Shown here: positions 12,185-23,220 of the stretch, in pieces | Position numbering within the stretch: position 1 is the stretch's first letter | How the letters are laid out: every line of letters begins with the position of its first letter | Assembly (NCBI RefSeq): GCF_030445035.2 | Contig: NC_080695.1 | Span: 1,175,128-1,239,127 of the forward strand | Direction: 5' to 3' | Origin: Dasypus novemcinctus | Taxonomy: Eukaryota > Chordata > Mammalia > Cingulata > Dasypodidae | DNA: 64,000 nt | Notes under the pieces: model-generated | Told to the model about the DNA's origin: nothing | Database searches by the model: none | What the model saw: the letters and a program-made list of their open reading frames with translations, nothing else | Translations under genes and position numbers: made by a program

Positions 12185-13370
12185 CCCCAAGAGAATAGGA
12201 GAGGAGCTGGGTATCCTCAGCCTTTCAGGCAATGGCAGGAGTTTTCAGCCCACACAGATTTGTTGAGTGCCTTTGAGCCCACGCCCACTTCTGTCCCCCC
12301 ACAGGACAGGAGGGGGCTGGTGTTGCCTCAACCTCTCAGGGCAACAGTTTTGGGCTACACAAGCCTGACTGTTGGGCACAAGTGGCTCCACCTCCATCCC
12401 CAATAGGACAAGAGATGAACTGTGTTTCCCCAGCCTCTTTCGGTAACTGCAGGTGCTTTTGGCCCACACGGCCTGGTCTGGTGGGTACTTGTGAACCTAC
12501 CCTCACCCCTGTAGGAAAAAAGGGGACTGATCTTTCCACAGCCTTTTTGGACAACAGCAGACCTTCAGCCTGCATGGACTGGAATATTGGATGCCTATGA
12601 ATCCCCCCCACTCCCACCCCCAATAGGATAGGAGGGCTTTGGTGTCTCCACAGCCTCTCTGGACAACGGTGGGTACTTTCAGCCAACAGGGACTGACCTG
12701 TCGGGTGCCTGTGGATCCAACCCCATGCCTTAAGAGGACAGAAGGGGGCTGGTGTTTCCTCAACCTCTCCAGGCAAGGGCAGGTATTTTCAGCCTAAAGG
12801 GACTGAACTGTTGAGCACCCATAGAACCACCCCTTCCACCCCATAGGATAGGTGGGAGCTGGTGCTTCCTCAGCGTCTCTGGGCAATGGTGGATACTTTC
12901 AGCCAACAGGACTGAACTGTTGAGCGTTTGTGGTTCTGTTCCCACCCCCTAAAGTGCAGAAGGGACAGTATTCCCTCAGCCTCTCAGGGAAACTGCAGGC
13001 ATATTTGGCCCACAAGGATGAGATTGTTGGGCACTCCAGAGGGTCCATTCCCACTCCTGGTTGGAAGAGGGTCTGGTGATACATCAGTTTACCTGAGCAA
13101 CTGTGGTCATTTTGGACCCACACAGCATAGATTGCTGACCAAAACTATAGCTCCATCCCTGCCTAATGTAGGGGAGAAAGGGGTGTGAAGCTTCATCAGT
13201 GTCTTCCGGTGACTACAGACAGTCTTGTGTCCAGTTGGGATTATTATACACGGTTACAGCTCTGTCCCTGCCCCTGACAGACGAGCAAGGTGGTAGATAC
13301 TTCATCACTTCCTGGAGCACTGTGGGCAGCTTTAGCCTCCACATCTTACAGCACCAACTACATCCTTGGC
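12185..13370 (+). repeat. ~11 tandem ~108-bp monomers in the L1 5' UTR
   Basis: A unit with the anchor GGGGCTGGTGTTTCCTCA-like followed by CCTCTC and a later GACTG...TTG...GCAC...CCACCCC block repeats at about 12,195, 12,307, 12,408, 12,520, 12,630, 12,740, 12,850, 12,957, 13,065, 13,175 and 13,285. Divergence among units is substantial, and the last units are the most degenerate. Confidence 0.85.
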
Positions 13371-13589
13371 TCCTAATACACAACCAGCAAGGGAGAAAGG
13401 ATAAGAAATCCCTAAACTGAAGGGAGAACCTGCAACCAGAATGCATACATCTAGCAAGCCAGACGCAGAAACACCAACAAAAAATTACAATCCATACCAA
13501 AAAACAGGAAGAGATGGCCCAATTAAAGGAACAAGATAAGCCTGCAGATGGCATAAAGACATAGACAACTAATTTTAGATGTTCAAACA

Positions 13590-14283
13590 AATCTCCTTAA
13601 TAAATTCAATGAGATGGCTAAAGAGAGTAAGGATATTAAGAAGACATTGGGTGAACACAAAAAAGAATTTGAAAGCATACATAGAAAAATAGCAGACCCT
13701 ATGGGAATGAAAGGTGCAATACACTGGAGGCATATAACAGCAGATTGGAGGAAGCAGAAGAAAGGATTGGCAAGCTCAAAGACATTGCCTCTGAAAGTGA
13801 ACAAACAAAAGAACAGATAAAGAAAAGAATGGAAAATTTTGAACAGGGTCTCAGGGAACAAAATGACAGCAAGAAGCACGCAAACATAGGATAGGTGTCA
13901 TGGGTGTCCCAGAAGAAGAAGAGAAGGGAAAAGGGGCAGAAAGAATATTTGAAGGAATAATGATGGAAAATGTCCCAAACCAATTGAAGGACATAGATAT
14001 CCATGTCCAAGAAGAACAACATACTCCCATCTGAATGAATCCAAATATGGCAACTCTGAGACACATACTAATCAGGATGTCAAATGCCAGAGACAAGGAG
14101 AGAATTCTGAGAGGAGCAAGAGAAAAGCAATGTATAACATATAAAGGATACCCAATAAGATTAAGTGCCATTTTCTCATCAGAAACGATGGAGGCAAGAA
14201 GGCAGTGGTATGATATATTAAAGATACTGCAGGAGAAAAAATGCCAGCCAAGGATCTTATACCGAGCAAGATTATCTTTTTAA
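13590..14283 (+). pseudogene. L1 ORF1 remnant (RNA-binding protein)
   Basis: Pieces in two frames resemble L1 ORF1p. The first, 13,614-13,820, is coiled-coil-like (KDIKKTLGEHKKEFESIHRK). The second, 14,035-14,283, is the C-terminal RNA-binding part (HILIRMSNARDKERILRGAR, then SSETMEARRQWYDILK). Stop codons separate them, so no full ORF1p can be made. Confidence 0.85.
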
Positions 14284-14529
14284 AAGGAGAGTGAGATTAG
14301 AATATTTACAGATAAACAGAAACTGAGAGTGTTTATAACAAAAAGACCAGTTTTGCAAGAAATATGAAGGAACTGTTACAACCTGGAAAAAAAAAAGACA
14401 GGAGAGAGAGGCCTGGAAGAGAGTCTAGAATTGACAACTGTATCAGTAACAGTAACTAAAAATGTCAAATATAAAATGACAGACAAAATGCAAAGATCAA
14501 AATGGATGAAATAAGAACTGCCTTTACAA

Positions 14530-17500
14530 TAATAATATTGAATGTTAATTGATTAAACTCTCCAATCAAAAGACACAGACTGGCAGAATGGGTAAGAAAA
14601 TATAAGCCATCTATATTTTGTCTGCAAGAGACTCACCTTAGACCCAAGGATACCAATAAATTGAAAGTAAAATGCTGGAAAAAGATATTCCATGCATGCA
14701 GTAACCAAAAAAAAAAAAAAGCTGGGGTAGCTGTACTTATATGAGATGATACAGACTTTAAAAGAAAAACGGTTATTAGAGACAAGGAAGGACATTACAT
14801 ATTAATAAAGGGATGATTCACCAGGAAGAAATAGCAATCATGAATATATATGCACCTAACCAGGATGCCCCAAGATACCAGAGGCAAACACTGGCAAAAC
14901 AGAAATAGACATCTCTACAGTAAGAGTTGGAGACTTCAATTCACCACTCTCAGCACTGGATAGAACATCTGGGCAGAAGATCAATAAGGAAACAGAGTTT
15001 AAATAATATGATAAATGGACTAAACCATATACAGAACACTGCACCCCAAAACAATAGTATATACATTCTTTTCAACTGCTCATGGATCTTTCTCTCGGTA
15101 GACCATATGTTGGGACACAAAGAGGATCTCAATAAATTCAACAAAATTGAAATCATACAAAGCAGTTTCTCTGATCATAATGGAGTAAAGCTGGAAATCG
15201 ATAAGCAGCAAATAAAGGGGAAATTCACATTTATATGGAGAGGAAACAACACACTCTTAAATAATCAGTGGGTCAAAGAAGAAATTTCAAGAGAAATCAG
15301 TAAATATCTCGAGATGAATCACAATGAGAATACAACATATCAGAACCTGTGGGATGTTGTGAAGGCAGTGTTGAGAGGAAAATTTATAGCCCTCAATGCT
15401 TACATTTAAAAAGAAGAAAAAGCTAAAATCAATGACCTAACTACACAGTTGGAGTAACTAGAAAAAGAACAGCAAACTAATCCTAAAGCAAGCAGAAGGA
15501 ATGAAATAACAAAGATCAGAGCAGAAATAAATGGAATCGAGAACAAAAAAAAAAAAGAGAGAGAAAACGAACAAAACTAAAAGTTGGTTCTTAGAGAAGA
15601 TTAACAAAATCGAGAAACCCTTAGCTAGGCCGACTAAGAAAAAAGGAAAGAAGGAGCAAATAAATGAAATAAAAGATAAAAAAAGGAACATTATTACTGA
15701 CCCAACAGAAATAAGGGAGATCATAAGAGGATACTATGAACAACTTTATGCTAAAAAACTAGACAATGTAGATGAAATGGAAAAATTCCTAGGAATGTAT
15801 AAACAACTTACACAGACACTTGAAGAAATAGAAGATCTCAACAAGCCAATCACAAGTAAAGCAATTGAAACAGTCATCAAACAGCTCCCCAAAATGAAAA
15901 GTCCAGGAGCAGGTGGTTTCATAGGTGAGTTCTACCAAGCATTCAAAATTTACCAAACTTACTCAGGCTCTTCCAAAAAATTCAACAAGAAGGAATGCTA
16001 ACAAACATTCTATGAAGCCACTATCACCCTAATACCAAAGCCAGATAAAAATATTACAAAAAAAGAAAATTACCCATTTCTCTAATGAATACAGATGCAA
16101 AAATCCTCAATAAAATACTTGCCAATCGAATCCAAGAACACATTAAAAGAATTATCCAGCATGAGCAAGTGGGTTTTATACCAGGCATGCAAGGCTGGTT
16201 CAACACAAGAAAATAAATCAGCATAGTACACCACATTAATAAATCAAAGAAGAAAAATCAAATGACCTTACCAATTAATGCAGAAAAGGCATTTGATAAA
16301 ATACAACATCCTTTCTTGATAAAAATACTACAAAAAATAGGAATTGAAGGAAATTGTCTCAACATGATAAAGGTCATATATGAAAAACCCACAGCTAACA
16401 TTGTACTCAATGATGAAAAACTAAAAGCTTTCCCATTGAGATCAGGGACAAGACAAGGAGGCCCACTGTCACCACTGTTGTTCAATATAGTGCTAGAAGT
16501 TCTAGCTAGAGCAATCAGGCAAGAAAAAGAAATAAAACGCATCCAAATTAGAAAGGAAGAATTAAAACTTTCACTGTTCACAGATGATATGATTGTATAT
16601 TTAGAAAATCCCAAAAACTCTACAAGGCTGCTAGAGCTAATAAATGATTTCAGTAGCATGTCAGGATACAAGGTCAATGTGCAAAAATCAGTCGTGTTTC
16701 TATACACTGATAATGCACAATCTGAGAAGGAAGTCAGGGGAAAAAATTCCATTTACAATAGAAACTAAATGAATCAAATATTTAGGATAAACTTAACCAA
16801 GGATGCAAAACACATGTATTCAGAAAGCTATAATGCATTACTAAAAGAAATTTTAAAAAGACCTAAATAATTGAAAGAATATTCCATGCTCATGGATTGG
16901 AAGACTACATATCATTAAGATGTCAATCCTACCCAAATTGTTATACAGATTCAATGCAATCCCAATAAAAATTCCACCAGCATTTTTTAAGCCAATGGAA
17001 AACACAATGATCAAATTTATTTGGAAGGGTAGGAGGCCCTGAATAGCCAGAAATATCTTCAAAAGGAAAAGTGAAGTTGGAGGACTCTCACTTCCAGACT
17101 TTAAATCATATTACCTAGCTCCAGTGGTAAAACCAGCACGGTACTGGCATAAAGATAGACACATACACCAATGGAACTGAATTGATGGCTCAGAAACAGA
17201 CCCTCACGTCTATGGCCAAGTGATTGTTGACAAACCTGTCAAGCTTTCCCAGTTGGGGCAGAACAGTTTATTCAATAAATGATGTTGATAGAACTGGATA
17301 TCCATAGCCAAAAGAAAGAAAGAAGATCCCTACCTCACACCTTATGCAAAACTTAACTCAAAATGGATCAAAGACCTAAATAGAAAAGGAATACAATAAA
17401 GCTCCTAGAAGAAAATGTAGGGAAACATCTTCAAGACCTGGTGGTAGATGGTGGATTCTTAAACCTTACACCAAAAGCTCAAGCAATAAAAGAAAACATG

Positions 17501-18289
17501 GATAAATGGCACCTCCACAAACTTAAACATTTCTTTGATTCATAGGACTTCATCAAGAAGCTAAAAAGGTAACCCAGTCGATGGGAGAAAATATTTGGAA
17601 ACCACTTATCCGATAAGGGTTTAATTTCCATTCTATATAAAGAGATCATACAGCTCAACAATAAAAGAGCAAGCCATCCAAGTAAAACATGGGCAAAAGA
17701 TTTAAATAGATGTTTCTCCAAAGAGGAAATACAAATAGCCAAAAAGCACATGAAAAAATGTTTCATATCACTAGCTATTAGGGAAACGCAAATTAAAACA
17801 ACAATCTATCACCACATAGAAGTAGCCATTATTTTAAAAAAAACAGACAGCAATAAGTGCTGGAGTGGATGTGGAGAAATAGGAACACTCCTTCACTGTT
17901 GGTGGGAGTGTGAAATGGTGCAACCTCTGTGGAAGAGAGTTTAGCAGCTCCTCAAGAAGCTAAATATAGAACTGCCATATGATCCAGCAATTCCTCTACT
18001 AAGAATATATCCAGAAGAACTAAAAACTATGACACAAACAGACATCTGCACATCAATGTTCATAGCGGTGGTGTTCACAATTGCCAAACGATGGAAACCA
18101 ACCAATTGTCCACCTACGAATGAATGGATTAACAAAATGTGGTATACACATACGATGGAATACTATGCTGCAATAAGAAGAAATGAAATGGGGACATATG
18201 TGAGAACATGGATGAGTCTTGAAGACATTCTACTAAGCGATGTAAACCAGACAAAAAAGGACAAATATTGCATGGTCTCATTAATATGA
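14530..18289 (+). pseudogene. L1 ORF2 remnant (endonuclease/reverse transcriptase)
   Basis: The endonuclease start (NSPIKRHRLAEWVRK) is at about 14,553. Later endonuclease parts lie at 14,927-15,409. A linker and early RT follow at 15,531-16,001. The RT core at 16,262-16,768 includes [20 protein letters not shown]. The catalytic box reads FTDD instead of the usual FADD. The C-terminal Cys-rich end ([18 protein letters not shown]) and WINKMWYTHTMEYYAA lie at 17,840-18,289. Many frameshifts and stops interrupt the frame. Confidence 0.9.
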
Positions 18290-19209
18290 ATTAAATACAA
18301 ATAATAACCACATGGAATTAAAACCTACAGTATACATTATCAGGAGATAAGAGGAGGGTTGAAAAGAACTATGGATGCTTAATGTATGTAGAAGCTTTAA
18401 TTAACTTGACTGTAAAAGTGTGGAGATGCATAGAGTTGATAGTAACACATTATAGTGAGTAGTAACTGGTTTGTAAATGGGATTGTGACTGAAAAGGTTA
18501 GTCTGGGGAAGTAAATGTCAATAGAAAGAAAGCTAAAGAATAATCTAGGGACTGAATTACACAGTGAACCCAGAGGTGGTTGAGAATTGTGGTTAAGGGT
18601 ACAAATGCAAGAGGGTCCTTCTCTGAGCTAGAGCAGATGTACATCACTATTGCAGGGTGATGGGAATATGGACAAACAAGGGAGAAAACTACAATTGGTG
18701 TGAGCTATAGATTGTGGTTAACAACAATACTATAATATTCTTGCATTAATGCCAAGGCATACTGTGTTGATAATGGAGGTATACAGAAAAAATGTGCCAA
18801 ATATATGCTATAGACCATGATTGGAGGTAATAGTCTGATGATATTATCTCATAATCTGTAACAAATGTTCCACCAGGGTGTGGAGTTGTATGGGAAATCT
18901 ACACATCTGTATGATTGTTTTGCAAGTTCACAATATCTGCAACAAAAATACGTTTAAAAAAATAGTATGGGTGAGGGGAAAAATACACCAAATGTAAGAC
19001 AAGGAATATAGTTGGTAGTAATGTTTTGACAATGCTCTAGCATAGTGTGTTACAAATGTTTCACACCAATGCAAAGAGTTGGTGGAGGGGTGATGTACGA
19101 GAACCCTGTGTGATGTTATGCATATTTATTTTGTAAGTTCACAATCTTTACTAAACACTTATTGTTTATTTGTGTTCATGTATGAATGATATACTTCAAT
19201 TTTAAAAAG
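18290..19209 (+). repeat. L1 3' UTR with ~240-bp tandem-like units
   Basis: After the ORF2 end the tail holds at least two related units, at about 18,650-18,960 and 18,962-19,205. Both contain ACAAATGTT(C/T)CAC and TTTTG(C/T)AAGTTCACAAT blocks and end in an A-rich run. Another copy of this L1 type at 35.5-37.9 kb has one unit more. Confidence 0.7.
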
Positions 19210-20410
19210 CTGATATTGGCTTAGAGAGTGGCCACATTTGAGCAACATGGAGGCTCTCAGGAGGTAACACTTAGGCAACCTAGAAAAATAAGCTAAGTTA
19301 CAATTTTAAGAGCAAAAGGCTCATAAGCATAATTGTCCGTATCTAGGGCCCATCCATGGGCCATCCTTCTTCACCAGTCATTGACCCTGTACTTGGGAGA
19401 GTGTTGCTGCTCCAGTAGAGAATGTGGCAGAGCTCCCCAGGATGGGAATTCGATGTTCTTTCCATTGTTGTGTGAATCTCTACCCACTGTGGCCATACCC
19501 CATGAACATTCAATTGTATTTATATGCCTTACATGTATGCCCAGGTGAACTTCCTCCCATGAGGCCCCATCACTGACACCCACACCAATGGTCCTCCCCT
19601 GCCATAGTGGTAACCCTTTTGTGATCTTAAACTTCCTCAAAAGTGAAACAAAGAATATTGTCAAATTCAATTAATAGGAAAATGAGAGAGTAAGGATAGG
19701 TTTAAACATAAGAAATAAAATATATAATAATTTAGAAAAACTAAATCTAAAGTTTTTTTAAAAATTGGGGTATTAAAATTTTTTTTCACCTTTTGCCTTT
19801 CATCACTGTAAAAACTGTTGTCCAGGATGTACAGTGGAATTTTCTTCCATTTCTTCCTCAGTGTCTTACTTTTTCATATTTTGTCTTCAAAGAAGTTTTA
19901 GGTCACAGTAAAGTCACAAACAAAATATAGGGGATTCCCATGTACCCAACATCCTCTCTCTTTTCCCCCTTCCCTATTAATAATCTTTTTATATGTGGGT
20001 GGTACATTTGTGACAACTGATGTACAACTATTGAAACATAGCTCCTAACCATGGTCAGTAGTTTACAGTATGGTTTACATTTTAGACTATACGCTTTTAT
20101 AGATTGTTTATGAAATTCAACAAGGCCTGTATCCATCATGGCAAGATCAGGCAGAACACTTCCACTGCCCTAACTACCCCCTCTTCCATCTAGTTCACTC
20201 CTCCCTCCCCCTCCCCTCAGGGCCTACGGCGACCACCAGGCTTGACTCCTGGAAGGACAAGTTTCATAGACACTTGCAAAAACGCTGAGGGCTGGACCCA
20301 CTGGCCTGTCCTCCCCGTTAGGAACCGCCCATGCTCTCGGGAGACGCCCTCCCACTGTTTGAGAACATGTCGGGCCTCCCCGAGAGGGGAGTCCAATTCC
20401 TTCCTGCTCA
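19210..20410 (-). mobile_element. L1 3' UTR tail, right half (split by nested L1)
   Basis: This continues the element broken at 11,133 and aligns with about 55,750-56,990. It contains TTTTGCCTTTCATCACTG and a TCCATCATGGCAAGATCA block typical of old L1 3' UTR sequence read backwards. It ends near a (GT)n run at about 20,430. Confidence 0.75.
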
Positions 20411-20775
20411 TTAATTTTTATTTTTATTTTGTGTGTGTGTGTGTGCACATTTAATGAGTTTTATTTTTAACATGTCACATTGTAATTTACTTTTTATTTT
20501 TTACACTTTTAAAATTAAAGTTAATAAATCATAAAGAATGTTACATTAATAAACATAAGAAAACATAAAAGCATAAGAGGTTCCCATATACCCACTCCCC
20601 ATCCCCCTCCCAATCATTTTTTAATTGTATTTTTTCGAAGATATATACATCACAAAACAATACTACATTAGAAAATATATAGAGTCCCATATACCTCCCA
20701 CCCCCCACCCCACTTCTCCCACACCAACAACCTCCTCCATCATTGGGGCACACTCATCGCACTCAGTGAACACAT

Positions 20776-22795
20776 TTTGCGCATACCGTAAACCAAACTG
20801 GAATCATGGTTGATAGCTGTGCTTCAAAATCTGTACATCAGCTGCAGCAAATGTAACATATAAAAAGATCATTGCTGGGGAAATAGGAAAAGGATTTGAT
20901 ATTGGATATATGGAATTCCCCTATATTGTATATGTGAATTACTGTGATCTAAAACATTTTTGAAGACAAAATTAAAAATGAGAAAAGAAAAGAAAGGATG
21001 TAGACAAGGAGGAAGAAATGAAAGAAAATGCCTTGCCACTGTACATACAGCGCAGCACCTATTACGCTGATGAAAGGCAAAATGTTTGAAACCAATCTTT
21101 ATAATGTTTCATTTTATTAATACACCAATTTATTTTTACTTTACTTTAGTATTTCTAAATTTGTATGTATTCTGTTTCTAAACTTTAAACCCATCACTAT
21201 ATTTCCATTTCCTATGAACTGAATTTGGCAGTATGTTAGGCTTCATTGTTGAAGAAGTTTTGGACACAGAGAGGTTCAACTATGGCAGGGGAGGAACCCT
21301 GGTGTGGGGTGACATTGATGGGGGCACACGAGTAGGGGGGCAGAGTTCTCCAGGACATGTATATAGGGGACATAAACATGTTCTGATATATGTTGGGTAT
21401 TTTTATAGTAGTTACAGTTACAAACATCAACTGAAGGAGTGCAGAGTTCCTACCCAGGGGAGGTCTGTCACATTTGCCAATGGAACAGCAATAATCCCCC
21501 AAGTGCAACGGCAAAGACCAGCAAGGAAGGGTGGTCCAATAATGAGCCCTTGATACTGATGACTATGCCTGTGAGCCTGTGTGCCTGAAATATGAAGTAG
21601 GCCTAGAGCTGCAGGGTGCCTAAGAGTTACCGCCTGAGAGCCTCCATGTTGCTCAAATGTGGCCAGTCTCTAAGCCTAACTTAGCATGTAGATGCATTAC
21701 CTTCCCCCCAGCATGGGACGTGACCCCTGGGGATGAGCCTGGTGCCAAGGGATTACTACCAATCACTAACTGGTGATGCAACTAGGAAGAGACCTTGAAC
21801 AAAAGGGCCAACTCAGATCTGCAGAATATCTCAGCCTACATGTTGGTTCAAGTTATAAAAACTGCTCTTTGACCTTGAATAAAAAGGGGAAATGGCAAAG
21901 ACAAATGAGTTTATATGCCTAAGAGTTATTCAAAAAGAGTCAGGAGGTCATCAGAGGGGTCATGCTAAGGCACACCTCAACAGGAACCCAGAGAGAGCCA
22001 AAGCAGATACAACCTTAGGTGCTGGCTGTCCTCTAGTCTATGGCGATCCACTGGGTATTTGGTCATGGCAGATGGATTTGGTCTTCTGTGCCATGTCAGA
22101 GGGCCCTACTTAGGAATTTGTGCTCCTGGGTGTGATGGAGCTGGACTCAGATGTGACTTTTCTACACATGCCTCTTCAGTCACTTTTACTGAACATGTGG
22201 TTGGTGCTACAGATGATGCATATCAGGGGACTTGAATTGCTGGACTGTCCATGGGCCACATGAGCGCCAAGCCTCAGCAGAGTTGTGACTCCTACTCTCT
22301 GGTTCATGGGACTTATCCAGGTCAGCTAACAGGGAGGTGAAGATGGTCAACCACCACACCAGGGTTCCAGGAGTGCCAACAACTGCAAGCAGAGGCATTG
22401 CATCCATCATCCATGTGGAAGCTAAGTCCCCTCTTGATCTAGAGGTGCAGTGGACATCAGCATCCCGGGATCCACAGAATGGAGGAATAAAATATGGATT
22501 AGAGTGGACTTACTAATATTCTACTATATAACTATTGTGACTAGTAATAGAAGAAATTGTAGCATTGAGGTGGAGAAAGTGGCCACAGTAGTTGCTGAGG
22601 GCAGGGAGGGGGAAGAAGAGATGTGATGTGGGGGTATTTTTGGGACTTTGGGTCGTCCTAAATGATTTTGCAGGGCCAGATGCTGGACTTTATATATCCT
22701 GCCACAACCCACTGAATGTGCTGGGGGAGAGTGTGAGCCAGAGGATAAACTATTATCTACGTGGTGCAGCAGTGCTCCAAAATGTGTTCCTGCTC
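20776..22795 (+). repeat. inverted ~2.0-kb block inside an L1 3' UTR
   Basis: This block reads as the reverse complement of about 54,280-56,665, while the sequence on either side (20,490-20,775 and 22,805-23,230) aligns in the normal direction with the same L1 tail. GAACACATTTTG at the left edge and CAAAATGTGTTC at the right edge form a 12-bp inverted repeat at the breakpoints. Confidence 0.8.
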
Positions 22796-23220
22796 ATTAT
22801 GTGGGTCCCCCCCCACTGATACAAAATGATCACTCGCACATTCTCTAGAAACCTGCCCCAGGTGTGCCCTATCCTCATTGCCCCCTCCCAACACCTTAAA
22901 CCAGTAGCCCTTCCTTGCCATGTTGCCAAAAGAGCTTTCTCAACATTGTAGTTTCAACCACATACCTGCCAATCCCCAGTGTTCACCTGCTCCCTCCCCC
23001 AACCCTCCCCCCAGTTCCATGGACAATCCAACCCACCATCTCCAACCTAGCCCCCTGTCAAGCTTGCACCACCCAACCAACGTATCCCCACATTCCTGTC
23101 ACAGCCCTTCACTGCACAACTGCTCACTTCCATCTTATCATAGATTTCACCCACTTGTGCATTGGCTCACAGACTTCTCCTTTTCTATGTCCTTACCCCT
23201 CTCTTCCAGGCTCTAGCTCT

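Larger units (their letters stand above)
11134..19209 (+). mobile_element. near full-length LINE-1, nested, inactive
   Basis: It begins with GGGGTGGAGCCAAGATGGC, a typical L1 5' start, and has a repeated 5' UTR, ORF1 and ORF2 remnants, and a 3' UTR ending in an A-rich run. It interrupts a minus-strand L1 tail. The flanks read AAGCTGAGTTTGG on the left and AAGCTGATATTGG on the right, a slightly decayed target-site duplication. In-frame stops and shifts break both reading frames, so it cannot move by itself. Confidence 0.9.
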
